DNA of 64,000 nt from Sulfurospirillum sp001602955 (GCA_001602955.1 LVAC01000022.1:186001-250000), one strand, 5' to 3'; positions 44,139 to 53,367 are shown, counted from the stretch's first letter. Translations and numbers: made by a program. Notes: a model not told the origin generated them from the sequence alone.

Positions 44139-44226
44139 TGGCCGGGAGAGAGGGATTCGAACCCCCGGAGGTATTACCCTCAACGGTTTTCAAGACCGCC
44201 GCATTAAACCGCTCTGCCATCTCCCG
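44139..44226 (-). tRNA. tRNA-Ser (UGA)
   Basis: Reverse-strand cloverleaf of 88 nt with acceptor CGGGAGA/TCTCCCG, a long variable arm (serine type), anticodon loop CTTGAAA (anticodon TGA) and an encoded CCA end. Last gene of a four-tRNA run. Confidence 0.93.
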
Positions 44227-44252
44227 AGACGAAGAAACATAGTTGCAAATTT

Positions 44253-44326
44253 TGGAGGCGACACCCGGATTTGAACCGGGGATCAAGGCTTTGCAGGCCC
44301 ATGCCTTACCGCTTGGCTATATCGCC
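44253..44326 (-). tRNA. tRNA-Cys (GCA)
   Basis: 74 nt on the minus strand, acceptor GGCGATA/TGTCGCC, anticodon loop CTGCAAA (anticodon GCA), T-loop GGTTCAAATCC and an encoded CCA. It lies between the Ser and Leu genes. Confidence 0.93.
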
Positions 44327-44345
44327 ACCGAATTCTTAAATCAGG

Positions 44346-44433
44346 TGGTGCCCGGAGCCGGATTTGAACCGGCACAGGAAAAACTCCCGAGGGATTTTAA
44401 GTCCCTTGCGTCTACCAATTTCGCCATCCGGGC
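44346..44433 (-). tRNA. tRNA-Leu (UAA)
   Basis: 88 nt on the minus strand, acceptor GCCCGGA/TCCGGGC, a long variable arm, anticodon loop CTTAAAA (anticodon TAA) and an encoded CCA. Second gene of the cluster. Confidence 0.93.
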
Positions 44434-44461
44434 AACGCATTTCTTTTTTAAAAAAACTAAA

Positions 44462-44536
<75 letters not shown>

Positions 44537-44554
44537 ATTTAAAAAAGAGATGAG

Positions 44555-44560
44555 AGTATA
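44555..44560 (-). promoter_or_regulatory. -10 element of the tRNA cluster
   Basis: TATACT on the minus strand about 19 bases before the tRNA-Gly 5' end. It is well placed to transcribe all four tRNAs. Confidence 0.5.
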
Positions 44561-44633
44561 GCAGTTTTTTTGAAAAATGTAAAGCCATCTTCGTTAAATT
44601 TACGGAAGGCAAATTTTTTTAGGGTGGTTTTGC

Positions 44634-44639
44634 TATAAT
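44634..44639 (+). promoter_or_regulatory. -10 element of ilvD
   Basis: A perfect TATAAT preceded by TTGC, 26 bases before the ilvD ATG, divergent from the tRNA promoter. The remaining ~60 bases between the two promoters are AT-rich and show no other signal. Confidence 0.6.
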
Positions 44640-44664
44640 TTAAAAAATTTTTTAAGGAAGATTG

Positions 44665-46347
44665 ATGCGTAGCGATCAAGTCAAAAAAGGGTATAACAGA
44701 GCACCTCATCGGAGTTTGTTTCGGGCCACTGGGCTTAAAGATGAAGATTTTAACAAACCGTTTATCGGCGTAGCCAATTCGTATATCGATATTATTCCTG
44801 GACATTTCTTTTTGCATGAGTATGCCGTGATCATTAAAGACGAGATTCGTAAAAACGGATGCGTTCCGTTTGAATTTAATACGATCGGCGTCGACGACGG
44901 GATTGCGATGGGGCATGATGGGATGCTGTATTCGCTTCCGAGCCGCGAGTTGATCGCCAATTCGATTGAAACGATGATGAATGCGCATATGTTAGATGCG
45001 ATGATTTGTATTCCCAACTGCGACAAGATAGTACCGGGTATGATTATGGGCGCGCTTAGGGTTAATGTTCCGACGGTTTTCGTCAGCGGCGGACCGATGA
45101 AAAAAGGTTATACAAAAGAGGGAGCACCGCTTGATTTAAACTCTGCTTTCGAAGCCGTCGGGAAGTTCGAAAAAGGCGATATTAGCGAAGCGGAATTGGT
45201 TGATATCGAGTGCAATGCTTGTCCAAGCGGCGGTTCGTGTTCGGGGATGTTTACCGCCAATAGTATGAATACGTTGATGGAAGCCATGGGTATTGCCCTT
45301 CCCGGTAACGGTACGATTCCGGCACTTACGCCAGAACGCGAAGCGTTAATTCGCAAGGCGGCCAAACGTATCTGTGAAATTGCCCTCGACGATCGTTATA
45401 AATTGAAAAACATCTTGAATGAAAAAGCCGTTCGTAACGCATTTGCGATCGATATGGCTATGGGAGGAAGCTCCAACACGGTTCTTCACATGTTAGCCAT
45501 CGCTAAAGAAGCGGGCGTTAATTTCGCGATTAAAGATATTAACGAAATTAGTAAAAACGTTTCGCATATCGCGAAAATTTCGCCTTCGCTTTCGACCGTT
45601 CATATGGAAGACATCAACAAAGCGGGCGGCATGAACGCCGTTATGAAAGAGGTTAGCCGACGCGATAACGGTATTTTGCATCTGGATAATTTAACCGTGA
45701 CCGGCGAAACGATCGGCGAACGTATCGCTACTGCGGAAATTCAAGATACGACCGTCATTCATACCCTTGAAAATCCTTACTCCAAAGTGGGCGGATTGGC
45801 GATTTTGTTCGGCAATTTGGCACAAGCGGGATGCGTCATTAAAACGGCGGGTATCGTGGGCGGTCGCCAATTTATCGGTAAAGCGGTTTGTTTTGATTCG
45901 CAACAAGAAGCACTCTTGGGAATCGTAGGCGGTAAAGTCAAAAAAGGCGACGTGGTCGTGATTCGCTACGAAGGACCGCGCGGGGGACCTGGAATGCAAG
46001 AGATGCTTTCTCCGACCAGTTTGATCATGGGAATGGGATTAGGTGCCGACGTAGCGCTCATCACCGACGGGCGTTTTTCGGGTGCGACCAGAGGATTTAG
46101 CATCGGGCATGTCAGTCCCGAAGCTGCCGAGGGCGGGCTAATCGGCCTTCTTCAAGACGGCGATACGATTCAAATCGACGTCGATGCGTACAGTATCGAA
46201 GCCTTGATCGACGAGGCGGAATTGGCGCGCCGTAAAGCGGCATTTAAACCCAAAGTCAAAACGATTCAAGGAAGCTGGTTGAAACAATACCGCCAATTGG
46301 TGACTAACGCCAGTAGCGGCGCGGTTCTTCGTACCGAAGAGGCGTAA
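44665..46347 (+). CDS. ilvD: Dihydroxy-acid dehydratase
   Basis: A 560-residue iron-sulfur enzyme that dehydrates dihydroxy-acids to the keto-acids of valine, leucine and isoleucine. Cluster and active-site motifs are CIPNCDKIVPGM and CNACPSGGSCSGMFTANSMN, and the C-terminal GRFSGATRGFSIGHVSPEAA is conserved. ATG at 44665 follows AAGGAAG; an adjacent TTG is less likely. The stop overlaps marC (TAATGG), an unusual pairing for a branched-chain amino-acid gene. Confidence 0.97.
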   Translation: MRSDQVKKGYNRAPHRSLFRATGLKDEDFNKPFIGVANSYIDIIPGHFFLHEYAVIIKDEIRKNGCVPFEFNTIGVDDGIAMGHDGMLYSLPSRELIANSIETMMNAHMLDAMICIPNCDKIVPGMIMGALRVNVPTVFVSGGPMKKGYTKEGAPLDLNSAFEAVGKFEKGDISEAELVDIECNACPSGGSCSGMFTANSMNTLMEAMGIALPGNGTIPALTPEREALIRKAAKRICEIALDDRYKLKNILNEKAVRNAFAIDMAMGGSSNTVLHMLAIAKEAGVNFAIKDINEISKNVSHIAKISPSLSTVHMEDINKAGGMNAVMKEVSRRDNGILHLDNLTVTGETIGERIATAEIQDTTVIHTLENPYSKVGGLAILFGNLAQAGCVIKTAGIVGGRQFIGKAVCFDSQQEALLGIVGGKVKKGDVVVIRYEGPRGGPGMQEMLSPTSLIMGMGLGADVALITDGRFSGATRGFSIGHVSPEAAEGGLIGLLQDGDTIQIDVDAYSIEALIDEAELARRKAAFKPKVKTIQGSWLKQYRQLVTNASSGAVLRTEEA

Positions 46348-46985
46348 TGGCGGATTTTTTCAACCTCTTGTTGCAACATACCATTACGATGATGGCGATC
46401 GTCGATCCTTTGGGCGTCAGTGCGATTATGCTTTCGCTTTTGCCCCAAAATACGACCAAAGCGCATATCGATAAAATTGCGGCTAAAGCGACGATGACGA
46501 TTATCGTCGCTTTTTTCGTTGTACTTTTAAGCGGTAATTTTTTACTCAACCTTTTCGGTATTGAGATCGATTCGCTGAAAGTCATGGGCGGTATTATTTT
46601 GTTGCTGACGGCAATTAAGATGGTTCAAGGCTCTATGGAGTCGAAAAATCAAACCGAAGAAGAGCGCAAAGAAGCCATCAAAAACGATGAATTTTCGGTT
46701 ATTCCTTTGGGCATTCCGATTACGTTTGGCCCTGGAATTTTTGCAACGATCATCATTTTGCGCGGGCATAGCGAAAGCGTCGCTTCCATTGCGGCATTGA
46801 TTATGGCATATCTTATCGTGGCGTTTAGCGTCTATCTTGCGTTTAAAAACAGTATTTATATCCGTCATTATTTGGGCATTACGGGGCAAAAGATCGTGAG
46901 TCGTTTGATGGGTTTGATCGTCGGAGCGATAGCGGTGCAATTTATCGTAGGCGGCATCAGCGTGCTTGCGAAACATTACATGTAA
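46347..46985 (+). CDS. MarC-family inner-membrane protein
   Basis: A 212-residue protein with about six transmembrane helices and no large soluble domain. The N-terminal TMMAIVDPLGVSAIMLSL and the GIPITFGPGIFATIII segment are typical of the MarC/UPF0056 family. Despite the name, the family has no proven link to multiple antibiotic resistance; function is unknown. It is translationally coupled to ilvD (TAATG). The small Cys-rich gene follows. Confidence 0.88.
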   Translation: MADFFNLLLQHTITMMAIVDPLGVSAIMLSLLPQNTTKAHIDKIAAKATMTIIVAFFVVLLSGNFLLNLFGIEIDSLKVMGGIILLLTAIKMVQGSMESKNQTEEERKEAIKNDEFSVIPLGIPITFGPGIFATIIILRGHSESVASIAALIMAYLIVAFSVYLAFKNSIYIRHYLGITGQKIVSRLMGLIVGAIAVQFIVGGISVLAKHYM

Positions 46986-46995
46986 GGATGGTTTC

Positions 46996-47205
46996 ATGAA
47001 CCGAGGCGGTTGGACGTGCCCTCACGACGTCGAGGGTATTTGCGACATTATTCGCAAAGAGTGTGATCCCGGAGATCGCGGATGCGTGCTTTACGGAAAA
47101 GCCAAATTTTCCAATGAAGCCTCTCCTTCCAACGAGGCGTTTGAAAAGCGTATGGAGCGTAAAATGCGTGAAATACTCGGCGAAGCGTACGATCCTCAGG
47201 CGTAA
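46996..47205 (+). CDS. Small cysteine-rich protein (69 aa)
   Basis: Starts ATG at 46996 after AAGGATG, and reads MNRGGWTCPHDVEGICDIIR then KECDPGDRGCVLYGK. The four cysteines are spaced x7, x6 and x6. The compact N-terminal Cys set suggests a metal or iron-sulfur site, and the C-terminal half is charged and helical. I do not recognise a named family. It follows marC after 10 bases and ends directly against tonB, which runs the other way. Confidence 0.65.
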   Translation: MNRGGWTCPHDVEGICDIIRKECDPGDRGCVLYGKAKFSNEASPSNEAFEKRMERKMREILGEAYDPQA

Positions 47206-47874
47206 TTATTTAAGCGTATAGCTCAAAACGATACGAATTTCCACGGGCGATTCGACGCTCGGGAATGTTTCTGAAGCCTGTTTCAATGTCTCAAGGCTGT
47301 GTTCGTCTAAAAGTGCATACTTTGACTTTTGGCAGACGTGAGCCTCTTTGACCCCCGCACTCGTCCATATAAAGCATAAAGCGACGGCACCTTCCATTCC
47401 CGCACGTTGGGCTCTTTTCGGATACGTTTTTGCCGCTAAAAGTGCCGCTTGAATCTTGTGTGCAATCTGGTTTTCCTGCGCATCGGTTGTATGCTTGAGA
47501 GGTTTAGGCATCAAAGTTTCCGTAGGGATTTCTGCTGATAGAGGGCGCGCTTCTTCAGGCGGCGTCTCGTGAGGCGCACTTAGGGCAGGTGTCGGAACAA
47601 CGGTTGCGATCGGTTTAGGCTTGGGTTTGGGCGGAGTCGGTTTAAGAGACGGTTGCGGTAGGGGAGTTGCGACTTTAGGCTCTTCGACGACGTTTGGTAC
47701 GTTTTGGGGTACGGCGGGTGTAGGCGTCGGTTGTTGCGGCGTTAGGCAGATGTGAAAACGCTCTTGTCGCACGGGTTCGCTCGGTTCGGTTCGGAGTGTA
47801 AAAAACGATATTAAAAGCATTGCGACGCTTACATGTAAGAACAATGAAAGTAAAAAAGCGCGTTTGAAGTACAT
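47206..47874 (-). CDS. tonB: TonB energy transducer
   Basis: A 222-residue protein with an N-terminal membrane anchor (FLLSLFLHVSVAMLLISFF) and a proline/lysine-rich spacer (PTPPKPKPKPIATVVPTP) that spans the periplasm. A C-terminal TonB domain begins near AAKTYPKRAQRAGMEGAV. It passes proton-motive energy from ExbBD to outer-membrane receptors. ATG at 47874, one base after the exbD stop, is preferred over an upstream TTG. It is the last gene of the receptor-fmdE-exbB-exbD-tonB unit. Confidence 0.9.
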   Translation of the reverse strand: MYFKRAFLLSLFLHVSVAMLLISFFTLRTEPSEPVRQERFHICLTPQQPTPTPAVPQNVPNVVEEPKVATPLPQPSLKPTPPKPKPKPIATVVPTPALSAPHETPPEEARPLSAEIPTETLMPKPLKHTTDAQENQIAHKIQAALLAAKTYPKRAQRAGMEGAVALCFIWTSAGVKEAHVCQKSKYALLDEHSLETLKQASETFPSVESPVEIRIVLSYTLK

Positions 47875-47875
47875 G

Positions 47876-48277
47876 TTATCGAGGGAGTACCGCAATGTCG
47901 AGGTGTTCCAAACGGCGTGCTTTAAGACGATCCAAGAGCGTCACGAACAGTCCGAAACGGCTCTGCTCGTCGGCTTGAAGCATTAACGTATCTTGCGGGT
48001 TTAACATGTCAAGCTTTTGGTCGAGATTTTCCAAAGGAAGCGGCTCGTTTTGCCATAAAATCGTTTGGTCGCCTAAGAGCGTAATCGTATAGGCTTGTTT
48101 TTGAGACGGGGTGCTGCTTTGCGTCGCTTTAGGCAAATTGAGTTCTAAGGTGCGTTGGGCGATGAACGTTGAAAGGGTTAAGACAATCGTTAAAAGAACC
48201 AGCATAATGTCGATAAAAGGGATAATATTGAGCCCTTCGGGTCGTTTAAGCCGCACGCGATGCCTTCCATTTGGCAC
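47876..48277 (-). CDS. exbD: Biopolymer transport protein ExbD
   Basis: A 133-residue protein with one transmembrane helix (LNIIPFIDIMLVLLTIVL), whose aspartate carries protons, and a periplasmic domain. It works with ExbB and TonB. The annotated ATG overlaps exbB by 32 bases. A GTG a few codons later would shorten the start to just before RLKRPEGLN and is an alternative. tonB begins one base after its stop. Confidence 0.92.
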   Translation of the reverse strand: MPNGRHRVRLKRPEGLNIIPFIDIMLVLLTIVLTLSTFIAQRTLELNLPKATQSSTPSQKQAYTITLLGDQTILWQNEPLPLENLDQKLDMLNPQDTLMLQADEQSRFGLFVTLLDRLKARRLEHLDIAVLPR

Positions 48278-48680
48278 TCAAAACGTCGCATTTGCGCAAG
48301 CATGCGCTATAGGCCATAAGCGTCGGAATGGCGACCGTTAAGCCGAGTGCCGTGGCTTTGAGTGCAAGCGAGAGGCCGGTTAAGACCGTATCGGTTTGGA
48401 TATTGCCGGATTTTCCCATATCGTAAAAGGTAACCATAATGCCTAAAACAGTGCCTAAAAGTCCGATATAAGGTGCGTTGGAGCTGATAATCGATAAGGC
48501 GGTCAAGTTGCGCGTCAAATCGGTTTCAAGCGTGTCGATATCGCGGTAAGGCGTTACATCGATGTTGCGGTAAAAGAAAAAACGTTCCAACGCATAGGTG
48601 AGAGCCAGAAGACTCATCACCCCTAAAATACCGAAAATCGCATAATCGATCCAGAATTTTAATGCGTCCATCAATTCCAT
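48246..48680 (-). CDS. exbB: Biopolymer transport protein ExbB
   Basis: A 144-residue short ExbB, as in Helicobacter, with three hydrophobic segments. The conserved NAPYIGLLGTVLGIMVTFYD, followed by a helix with ALKATALGLTVAIP, marks the MotA/TolQ/ExbB family. It forms the proton channel driving TonB. The first ATG overlaps the fmdE-like end by 10 bases; an internal ATG three codons on (TGATG) is equally possible. Confidence 0.92.
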   Translation of the reverse strand: MELMDALKFWIDYAIFGILGVMSLLALTYALERFFFYRNIDVTPYRDIDTLETDLTRNLTALSIISSNAPYIGLLGTVLGIMVTFYDMGKSGNIQTDTVLTGLSLALKATALGLTVAIPTLMAYSACLRKCDVLSAKWKASRAA

Positions 48681-49201
48681 CCGCGCGAATAGGCTTTAAA
48701 ACAATCCAAGCAAACTTTTTTCCCCTCTTGCAAGCGCATTTTATGCTCCGGTGCGCTCTCGCCGCATACTTCGCATACTTCCGAAGCAAACAAACGTGCC
48801 GATTCGGGAAGCTCAAACGTCGGCTCTTTGAGCGTAAAAAGCTCTTCCAGCGGTGCGTTTAAGATCAACTCTTGCATGCTCGCACGATCGATCGTATGAC
48901 CGAATGGGCGTTTAAAAACGATACGCCCTTTTTTGCCGTTTTTGCGATCAAAAAAACTAAACGCTTGCTTTCCCGTATCTTTATAGATGAGATTGCCTTT
49001 GCCGAAACTGCATCCTAAAAGCACTTGAATCGCGTCGACTCCGCAGGCGTCGTTTTCGGTTACGCATACTAACTCTTCGTCTTTGCTAAATCCTACCATC
49101 CCTAACCACTCGTGAGCGGCTTGCGATGCACGAAATCCGATGGCAAGTCCCGGACATGCGTGTCCGTGAAATGCGACACATTTTTCCCATAATTGTTGCA
49201 T
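48671..49201 (-). CDS. FmdE-family protein with C-terminal zinc ribbon
   Basis: A 176-residue protein. The N-terminal FHGHACPGLAIGFRAS and NDACGVDAIQVLLGC match FmdE (formylmethanofuran dehydrogenase subunit E-like) proteins. A CEVCGES...VCLDCF zinc ribbon closes the chain. FmdE homologues bind metals, but their biochemical role is unclear; they often lie near molybdate, iron or nickel transport genes. Here it sits between a TonB-dependent receptor (TAATG coupled) and exbB, so a metal- or metallophore-handling role in the cytoplasm is inferred. Confidence 0.8.
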   Translation of the reverse strand: MQQLWEKCVAFHGHACPGLAIGFRASQAAHEWLGMVGFSKDEELVCVTENDACGVDAIQVLLGCSFGKGNLIYKDTGKQAFSFFDRKNGKKGRIVFKRPFGHTIDRASMQELILNAPLEELFTLKEPTFELPESARLFASEVCEVCGESAPEHKMRLQEGKKVCLDCFKAYSRGWN

Positions 49202-51408
49202 TAGAAATGTACTCCTACCGTTAACATCACGCTTCTAGGCGAGCCTTGGTAATAACTGGCCGCACCTGCTCGCGTATCGTCCGAAGCACTGATAGCCGAT
49301 ACATATTCTTTATCGAAAATATTATCCACTTCCAGTGCAACCCTAAGTGTCGCTTTATCGTAAAAATTCTTTTGCGTATAAGCAAACTGAGCGTCGAATA
49401 GCCAACAATCGTCGATTTTATCGTGATTGCCCGCATCGCCGTAGCGTTCGCCTAAATACCGTGCCATAGGAATCAATTCGAAACGACCGATTTTATATAT
49501 TATACCCGTTTTCGCCATCCATTTGGGCGTATCGACGATTTGGTTGTCTTTGGCGTTAAGCGTCGTGCCTTGATAACTAATATCCTCGTCGTAGGTAAAG
49601 TGTACGTAGGTCGGATTGAAGAAAAACGTTAATTCGTCGTTTAGAAAAACATTGACTTCCGTCTCAATCCCGTAGCTGGTGGCTTTTCCGATATTTTGCT
49701 GATAGCTAATCGGCGAACCGCCCGAGAGCACTCTGCTATCGGAAACGTTGGTCAGAAGGTTTGTGTGTTTTCCGTAAAATAAGGTCGGTGCGATTTCGAA
49801 GCTATCGTTTTTGTAACGTACGCCTACGTCGAAATTATCCGATTTTTCAAGATCGTATCCGTCGAAAAGGTCTTGAACGCTTACTCCCGCAGCTTGAAAC
49901 TGCGTGCGATAAGTATTGTATGTGTTCATGATCGGCATGTACGAGTAAGGGCGAATAAAGCTTTTACCGTAATTGGCATACGTTTGCCATGCGGCATTGA
50001 AATTATATGAGACGCCAAACGTCGGTAAAACGATCGAATAGGTTTCACCGTCTCGATCCAAATCGCTTGCCCTAACCAGTCCGTAAGGTGCGGAAGTGCT
50101 TGTCGTATAGCCTAAACTGTCGGCATCTTCGAAACGGAAATATTTTAACCCGCCTTGCCAACTAAAGTCGCCGACGTTTCCGGAGAGTTTGAGGTAAGGA
50201 CTATGAAGATAGGTATCGCCCGAAGTACCGACGATGCCCATGCCTCGATACGAGAGCCCCGAAGAGGTGATGGCGTAGTTTTCGCTTGAAATCTCCATTA
50301 GTGATTTTTCGAAATGATAGCCGACCACCGCCTTAAACAGGTCGTAACGGGCTTCAAGTTCACTCATCACACCGTAACGCTCGATGTCGCGAACGCGTTT
50401 TTGAACCCTTCCTCCGTTACTGGTAACGCCTTGGTAGATTTCGGTGTCTTCTTTGGAGTAGTAGGGCTTCAGATTTAAGGCGTAGGTATCGTTAAACGAA
50501 TGCGTTAAAATCGCTATCAAGTCATCGTTTTGATATTCGCCTTTATTGTAGTCGTAGTAGTAAATATCTTGTGCCGCACTCCCCGTCAAGGCTTTGTTAT
50601 AATCGACGTTGTAGTTGGCTTTAAGATTTTGGGTTTGTGCATACGAAAGCGGTCGGTATAAATTTTGGTCTTGATCGTTATGGTTGTACCATAGTTTAAG
50701 CGTCGTCGCTTCACCGATCGGTTGGACGAGGGAGAAGTTGGCGTTGACTCTAGGTCCTAAGTCGCCTTCCCCTCGCCATTTGTCGGCTTGCGCGTAGGAG
50801 ACGGCTCCCGAGACACGCGTACCGCTTTCATTGAGAATACCGCTATCGAGCCTAAAATAACTTCGCGTATAGTGATCGCTTCCGATCGTTTGCGAGAGGT
50901 CAAAACCGAATGCTTCTTGTGCCCATTTGGGATGCAGCGTAATCGCACCGCCTCTGGAACCCACACCCGTGCCGATATCCGAAGGAACGCCGCCTTTATA
51001 GATCGAAAGCGATTCCATATTTTCCATATCGTAGAGATAATCTCTAGGTCCGATGGGATTTCCGCCGTAATTGGGAACGCCCTCTACCGTCAGTGCCCCC
51101 ATAGAACTTCTAACGCCGCGCATCCGTACGGTACTTTGCTCGATCGCAAGACCGCTACTATCGACATTTTCGACGTTAACGCCCGGTAAAATCGATAAGG
51201 TCTCGTAAACGCTCGTTGTTGCCTTGACGCCTTGAATTTCCATGCCTTTTTGCGTCACTTCACTGCCCGTGTAGACGCTTTCTCCCGTTTGTTTCGTCGG
51301 ATTAATCAGACGTTCCGCTTCCACTTCCACCGTTTCGAGATCGACACCGTAAAGCGTCGAAAGGCTCAAAGCGGCAAACGATACCTTTAGCTAATGCTTG
51401 TGTTTCAA
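49201..51408 (-). CDS. TonB-dependent outer-membrane receptor with in-frame amber stop in the signal peptide
   Basis: A 22-strand-type receptor. The plug domain has ETLSILPGVNVENVDSSG, TVRMRGVRSSMGALTVEG and SIYKGGVPSDIGTG. The C-terminus ends PRSVMLTVGVHF with the terminal aromatic. The open frame begins at 51369 without a signal peptide. Upstream, in the same frame, TTG at 51408 with AAGGGGG 6-7 bases before it reads MKHKH, then TAG (51393-51391), then LKVSFAALSLSTLYG, a convincing signal peptide apart from the stop. Either the gene is broken, the stop is read through, or there is a base error. The ligand is unknown; see the operators and neighbours. Confidence 0.85.
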
Positions 51409-51450
51409 AACTTTCCCCCTTTAATAACACGTATTTTTTTAAAATAATTC

Positions 51451-51524
51451 GTATTACTATAGGTTAATTAAGCTGTAATACAAATAAATTATAAATAATA
51501 TTTTTGATAAATTCAAATATTATT
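51451..51524 (-). promoter_or_regulatory. Promoter and two operators of the receptor-fmdE-exbBD-tonB unit
   Basis: On the minus strand, TTGAAT (51516-51511), 17 bases, TATAAT (51493-51488) form a near-consensus sigma-70 promoter. A dyad AATAATATTT (51494-51503)/AAATATTATT (51515-51524) fills the -35/-10 spacer. A second dyad, GTATTAC (51451-51457)/GTAATAC (51475-51481), sits at the start point. Two operators covering a strong promoter imply repression. Dyads of these types recall NikR- and Fur-family sites, but spacings differ and the regulator is not established. Confidence 0.6.
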
Positions 51525-51538
51525 GAGGCGTAAAAGTC

Positions 51539-52327
51539 TTAGTGGCGGTGCCCTTGAGCGATAGATTCATGGTGATGTCCGTAATAAACGAAGGTATGCC
51601 CTTCGCTGACATGTAAGGATGCGGCGACCTCAAAGAGCTCTTCGAGCATCGAAGCTTCAATATGCGAGGTCTCAATATCGTGCAGTAACGTGCCTTGCTT
51701 GAGCATTAAAAGGCGATCGGTGTAATGAATGGCGTGTTGAATGTCGTGCAGAACGATGAAGGTTATAAGCCCTTTTTCACGCGTCAGTCGATGGATGGCT
51801 AGAAGCATTTCAAGTTGGTTTTTAGGGTCTAAGTGTGAAATCGGCTCGTCCAGCAGTAAAATTTTCGGTTCTTGCAATAACGCCGATGCGATCATCACTT
51901 TTTGACGTTCGCCGCCGCTGAGTTCCGTGACGCTCATATCAAGAAGCGCAAGAAGGTCAAATTGCTCGACGCTTTGTGCGATGAGGTGTTTATCGGTTCG
52001 TGAAAGTTTGATTCCGCTGTGGGCACGACGGCCGAGTTCCAAAACTTCCAACGTCGTCGCTTGCGAGGGCGTATTGAATTGAGAGACGTAGGCGATATAG
52101 CGTGCCAATTCCGCCGCTTTTAAACGACTCAGATCCACGTCGTCTAGCATCACGGTACCCAAAGGGGAGGGAATGAGCCCCACCAGATGTTTTAAAAGCG
52201 TACTTTTGCCCGCTCCGTTGGGACCGATGAGCCCTACGACTTCGCCTTCGCGTGCCGTACACGAAACGGCTTTGAGAAGCTCTTTACGTTTCAAGCGGTA
52301 GGTAAGATCGTGAAGGTAAAGGCTCAT
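51539..52327 (-). CDS. ABC importer ATPase (FecE/BtuD type) with His-rich tail
   Basis: A 262-residue ATPase. Walker A is GPNGAGKST, the signature LSGGERQKV and Walker B ILLLDEPISHLD, with an H-loop in VLHDIQHAI. It groups with siderophore/cobalamin/heme-type importers. The C-terminus ends GHHHESIAQGHRH, a histidine-rich stretch often seen in proteins handling nickel or cobalt; this is suggestive only. ATG at 52327 overlaps the permease stop by 4 bases. Upstream in-frame codons lie within the permease gene and are excluded. Confidence 0.9.
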   Translation of the reverse strand: MSLYLHDLTYRLKRKELLKAVSCTAREGEVVGLIGPNGAGKSTLLKHLVGLIPSPLGTVMLDDVDLSRLKAAELARYIAYVSQFNTPSQATTLEVLELGRRAHSGIKLSRTDKHLIAQSVEQFDLLALLDMSVTELSGGERQKVMIASALLQEPKILLLDEPISHLDPKNQLEMLLAIHRLTREKGLITFIVLHDIQHAIHYTDRLLMLKQGTLLHDIETSHIEASMLEELFEVAASLHVSEGHTFVYYGHHHESIAQGHRH

Positions 52328-53367
52328 CGGCGGCGTCCTTGCGATACGAGAAGGTATAATAAAAGCGGTGCGCCGATAAACGACGTTAAAATGCCCACCG
52401 GAAGCGTTACGGGATGCAAAAGCATACGTGCGGCGAGATCGGCGCCCAAAAGCAATGCTCCTCCGCATAAAGCCGAAAGCGGTATTAACGCTCCGTGCGC
52501 GCTTCCTAAGACAAGACGTACCGCATGCGGTGCGATGAGCCCGATAAAGCCGATAATCCCGAAAAAGGCAACGGCGATAGCGGTACAAAGCGTCGAAAAG
52601 AGAATGACGCCGATGCGAAAACGCTTGACTTCCACGCCTTTGTTAAACGCGTTCTCGTCTCCAAATGCCAATGCGTCGAATTTCCAATGTGCCGCCCAGA
52701 GATAAAGAAGCGATGGAATCAAAAAAAGTACCATCGCTCCAAGCGTCATAGCGTTAGCTTTGCTCAAATCCCCAAACGTCCAAAAGAGCGTTGCGGCGGC
52801 ATTGATATCGCTGGTAAAGTACTGTAAAAACATCGTTCCCGCATGAAACAAAGAACCTAACCCCACGCCCGCCAAGATCAAAGTGTGCGGGATCATGCCC
52901 ACAAAATGCGAAATCCATAAGATGAGTAGCGCACACACAACACTTGCACCGAAGGCAAAAAGCGCGATATTGAGTTTGAGCCACAGAGGATGCGTCGAAA
53001 TATCGGATGCACTAAGTGCGATAATCGCAAATGCCGCTCCAAATCCCGCCGCTTGCGAAATGCCCAAGGTAAAGGGCGAAGCGAGCGGGTTGCGTAAGAC
53101 GCCTTGCATCGCCGCTCCCGAGAGTCCCAAAAGCATGCCGACGAGCAATCCTGCGAGTGCGCGCGGTAAGCGTATGGAAAAAAGGATCATCGAAAAGCTT
53201 CCGGAGGAAGGCTCCAGTCCTATGAGTTTGAGCGTATCGCGTACGACGACACCTCCCGTCCCGCTAATCATATTGAGCCATAAAAGAAGGATAATCGTCA
53301 GCGATAAGAACGCAAAAAGTCCGAATCGCTTGAGCGTGCGCTTGCGATACAGAAGGTGCAAACTCAT
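52324..53367 (-). CDS. ABC importer permease (FecCD/BtuC type)
   Basis: A 347-residue membrane protein with about ten helices. SIRLPRALAGLLVGMLLGLSG and QGVLRNPLASPFTLGIS are the FecCD signatures, and GFIGLIAPHAVRLVLG contacts the ATPase. A single permease gene suggests a homodimer as in BtuC. The start at 53367 (MSLHLLYRKR) overlaps the binding-protein stop by ATGA. Longer upstream reading lies inside that gene. Confidence 0.92.
   Translation of the reverse strand: MSLHLLYRKRTLKRFGLFAFLSLTIILLLWLNMISGTGGVVVRDTLKLIGLEPSSGSFSMILFSIRLPRALAGLLVGMLLGLSGAAMQGVLRNPLASPFTLGISQAAGFGAAFAIIALSASDISTHPLWLKLNIALFAFGASVVCALLILWISHFVGMIPHTLILAGVGLGSLFHAGTMFLQYFTSDINAAATLFWTFGDLSKANAMTLGAMVLFLIPSLLYLWAAHWKFDALAFGDENAFNKGVEVKRFRIGVILFSTLCTAIAVAFFGIIGFIGLIAPHAVRLVLGSAHGALIPLSALCGGALLLGADLAARMLLHPVTLPVGILTSFIGAPLLLYLLVSQGRRR

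Noticed and set aside
46266..46997. Arg/His-rich frames opposite ilvD and marC
   Set aside because: Overlapping antisense shadows of conserved genes.
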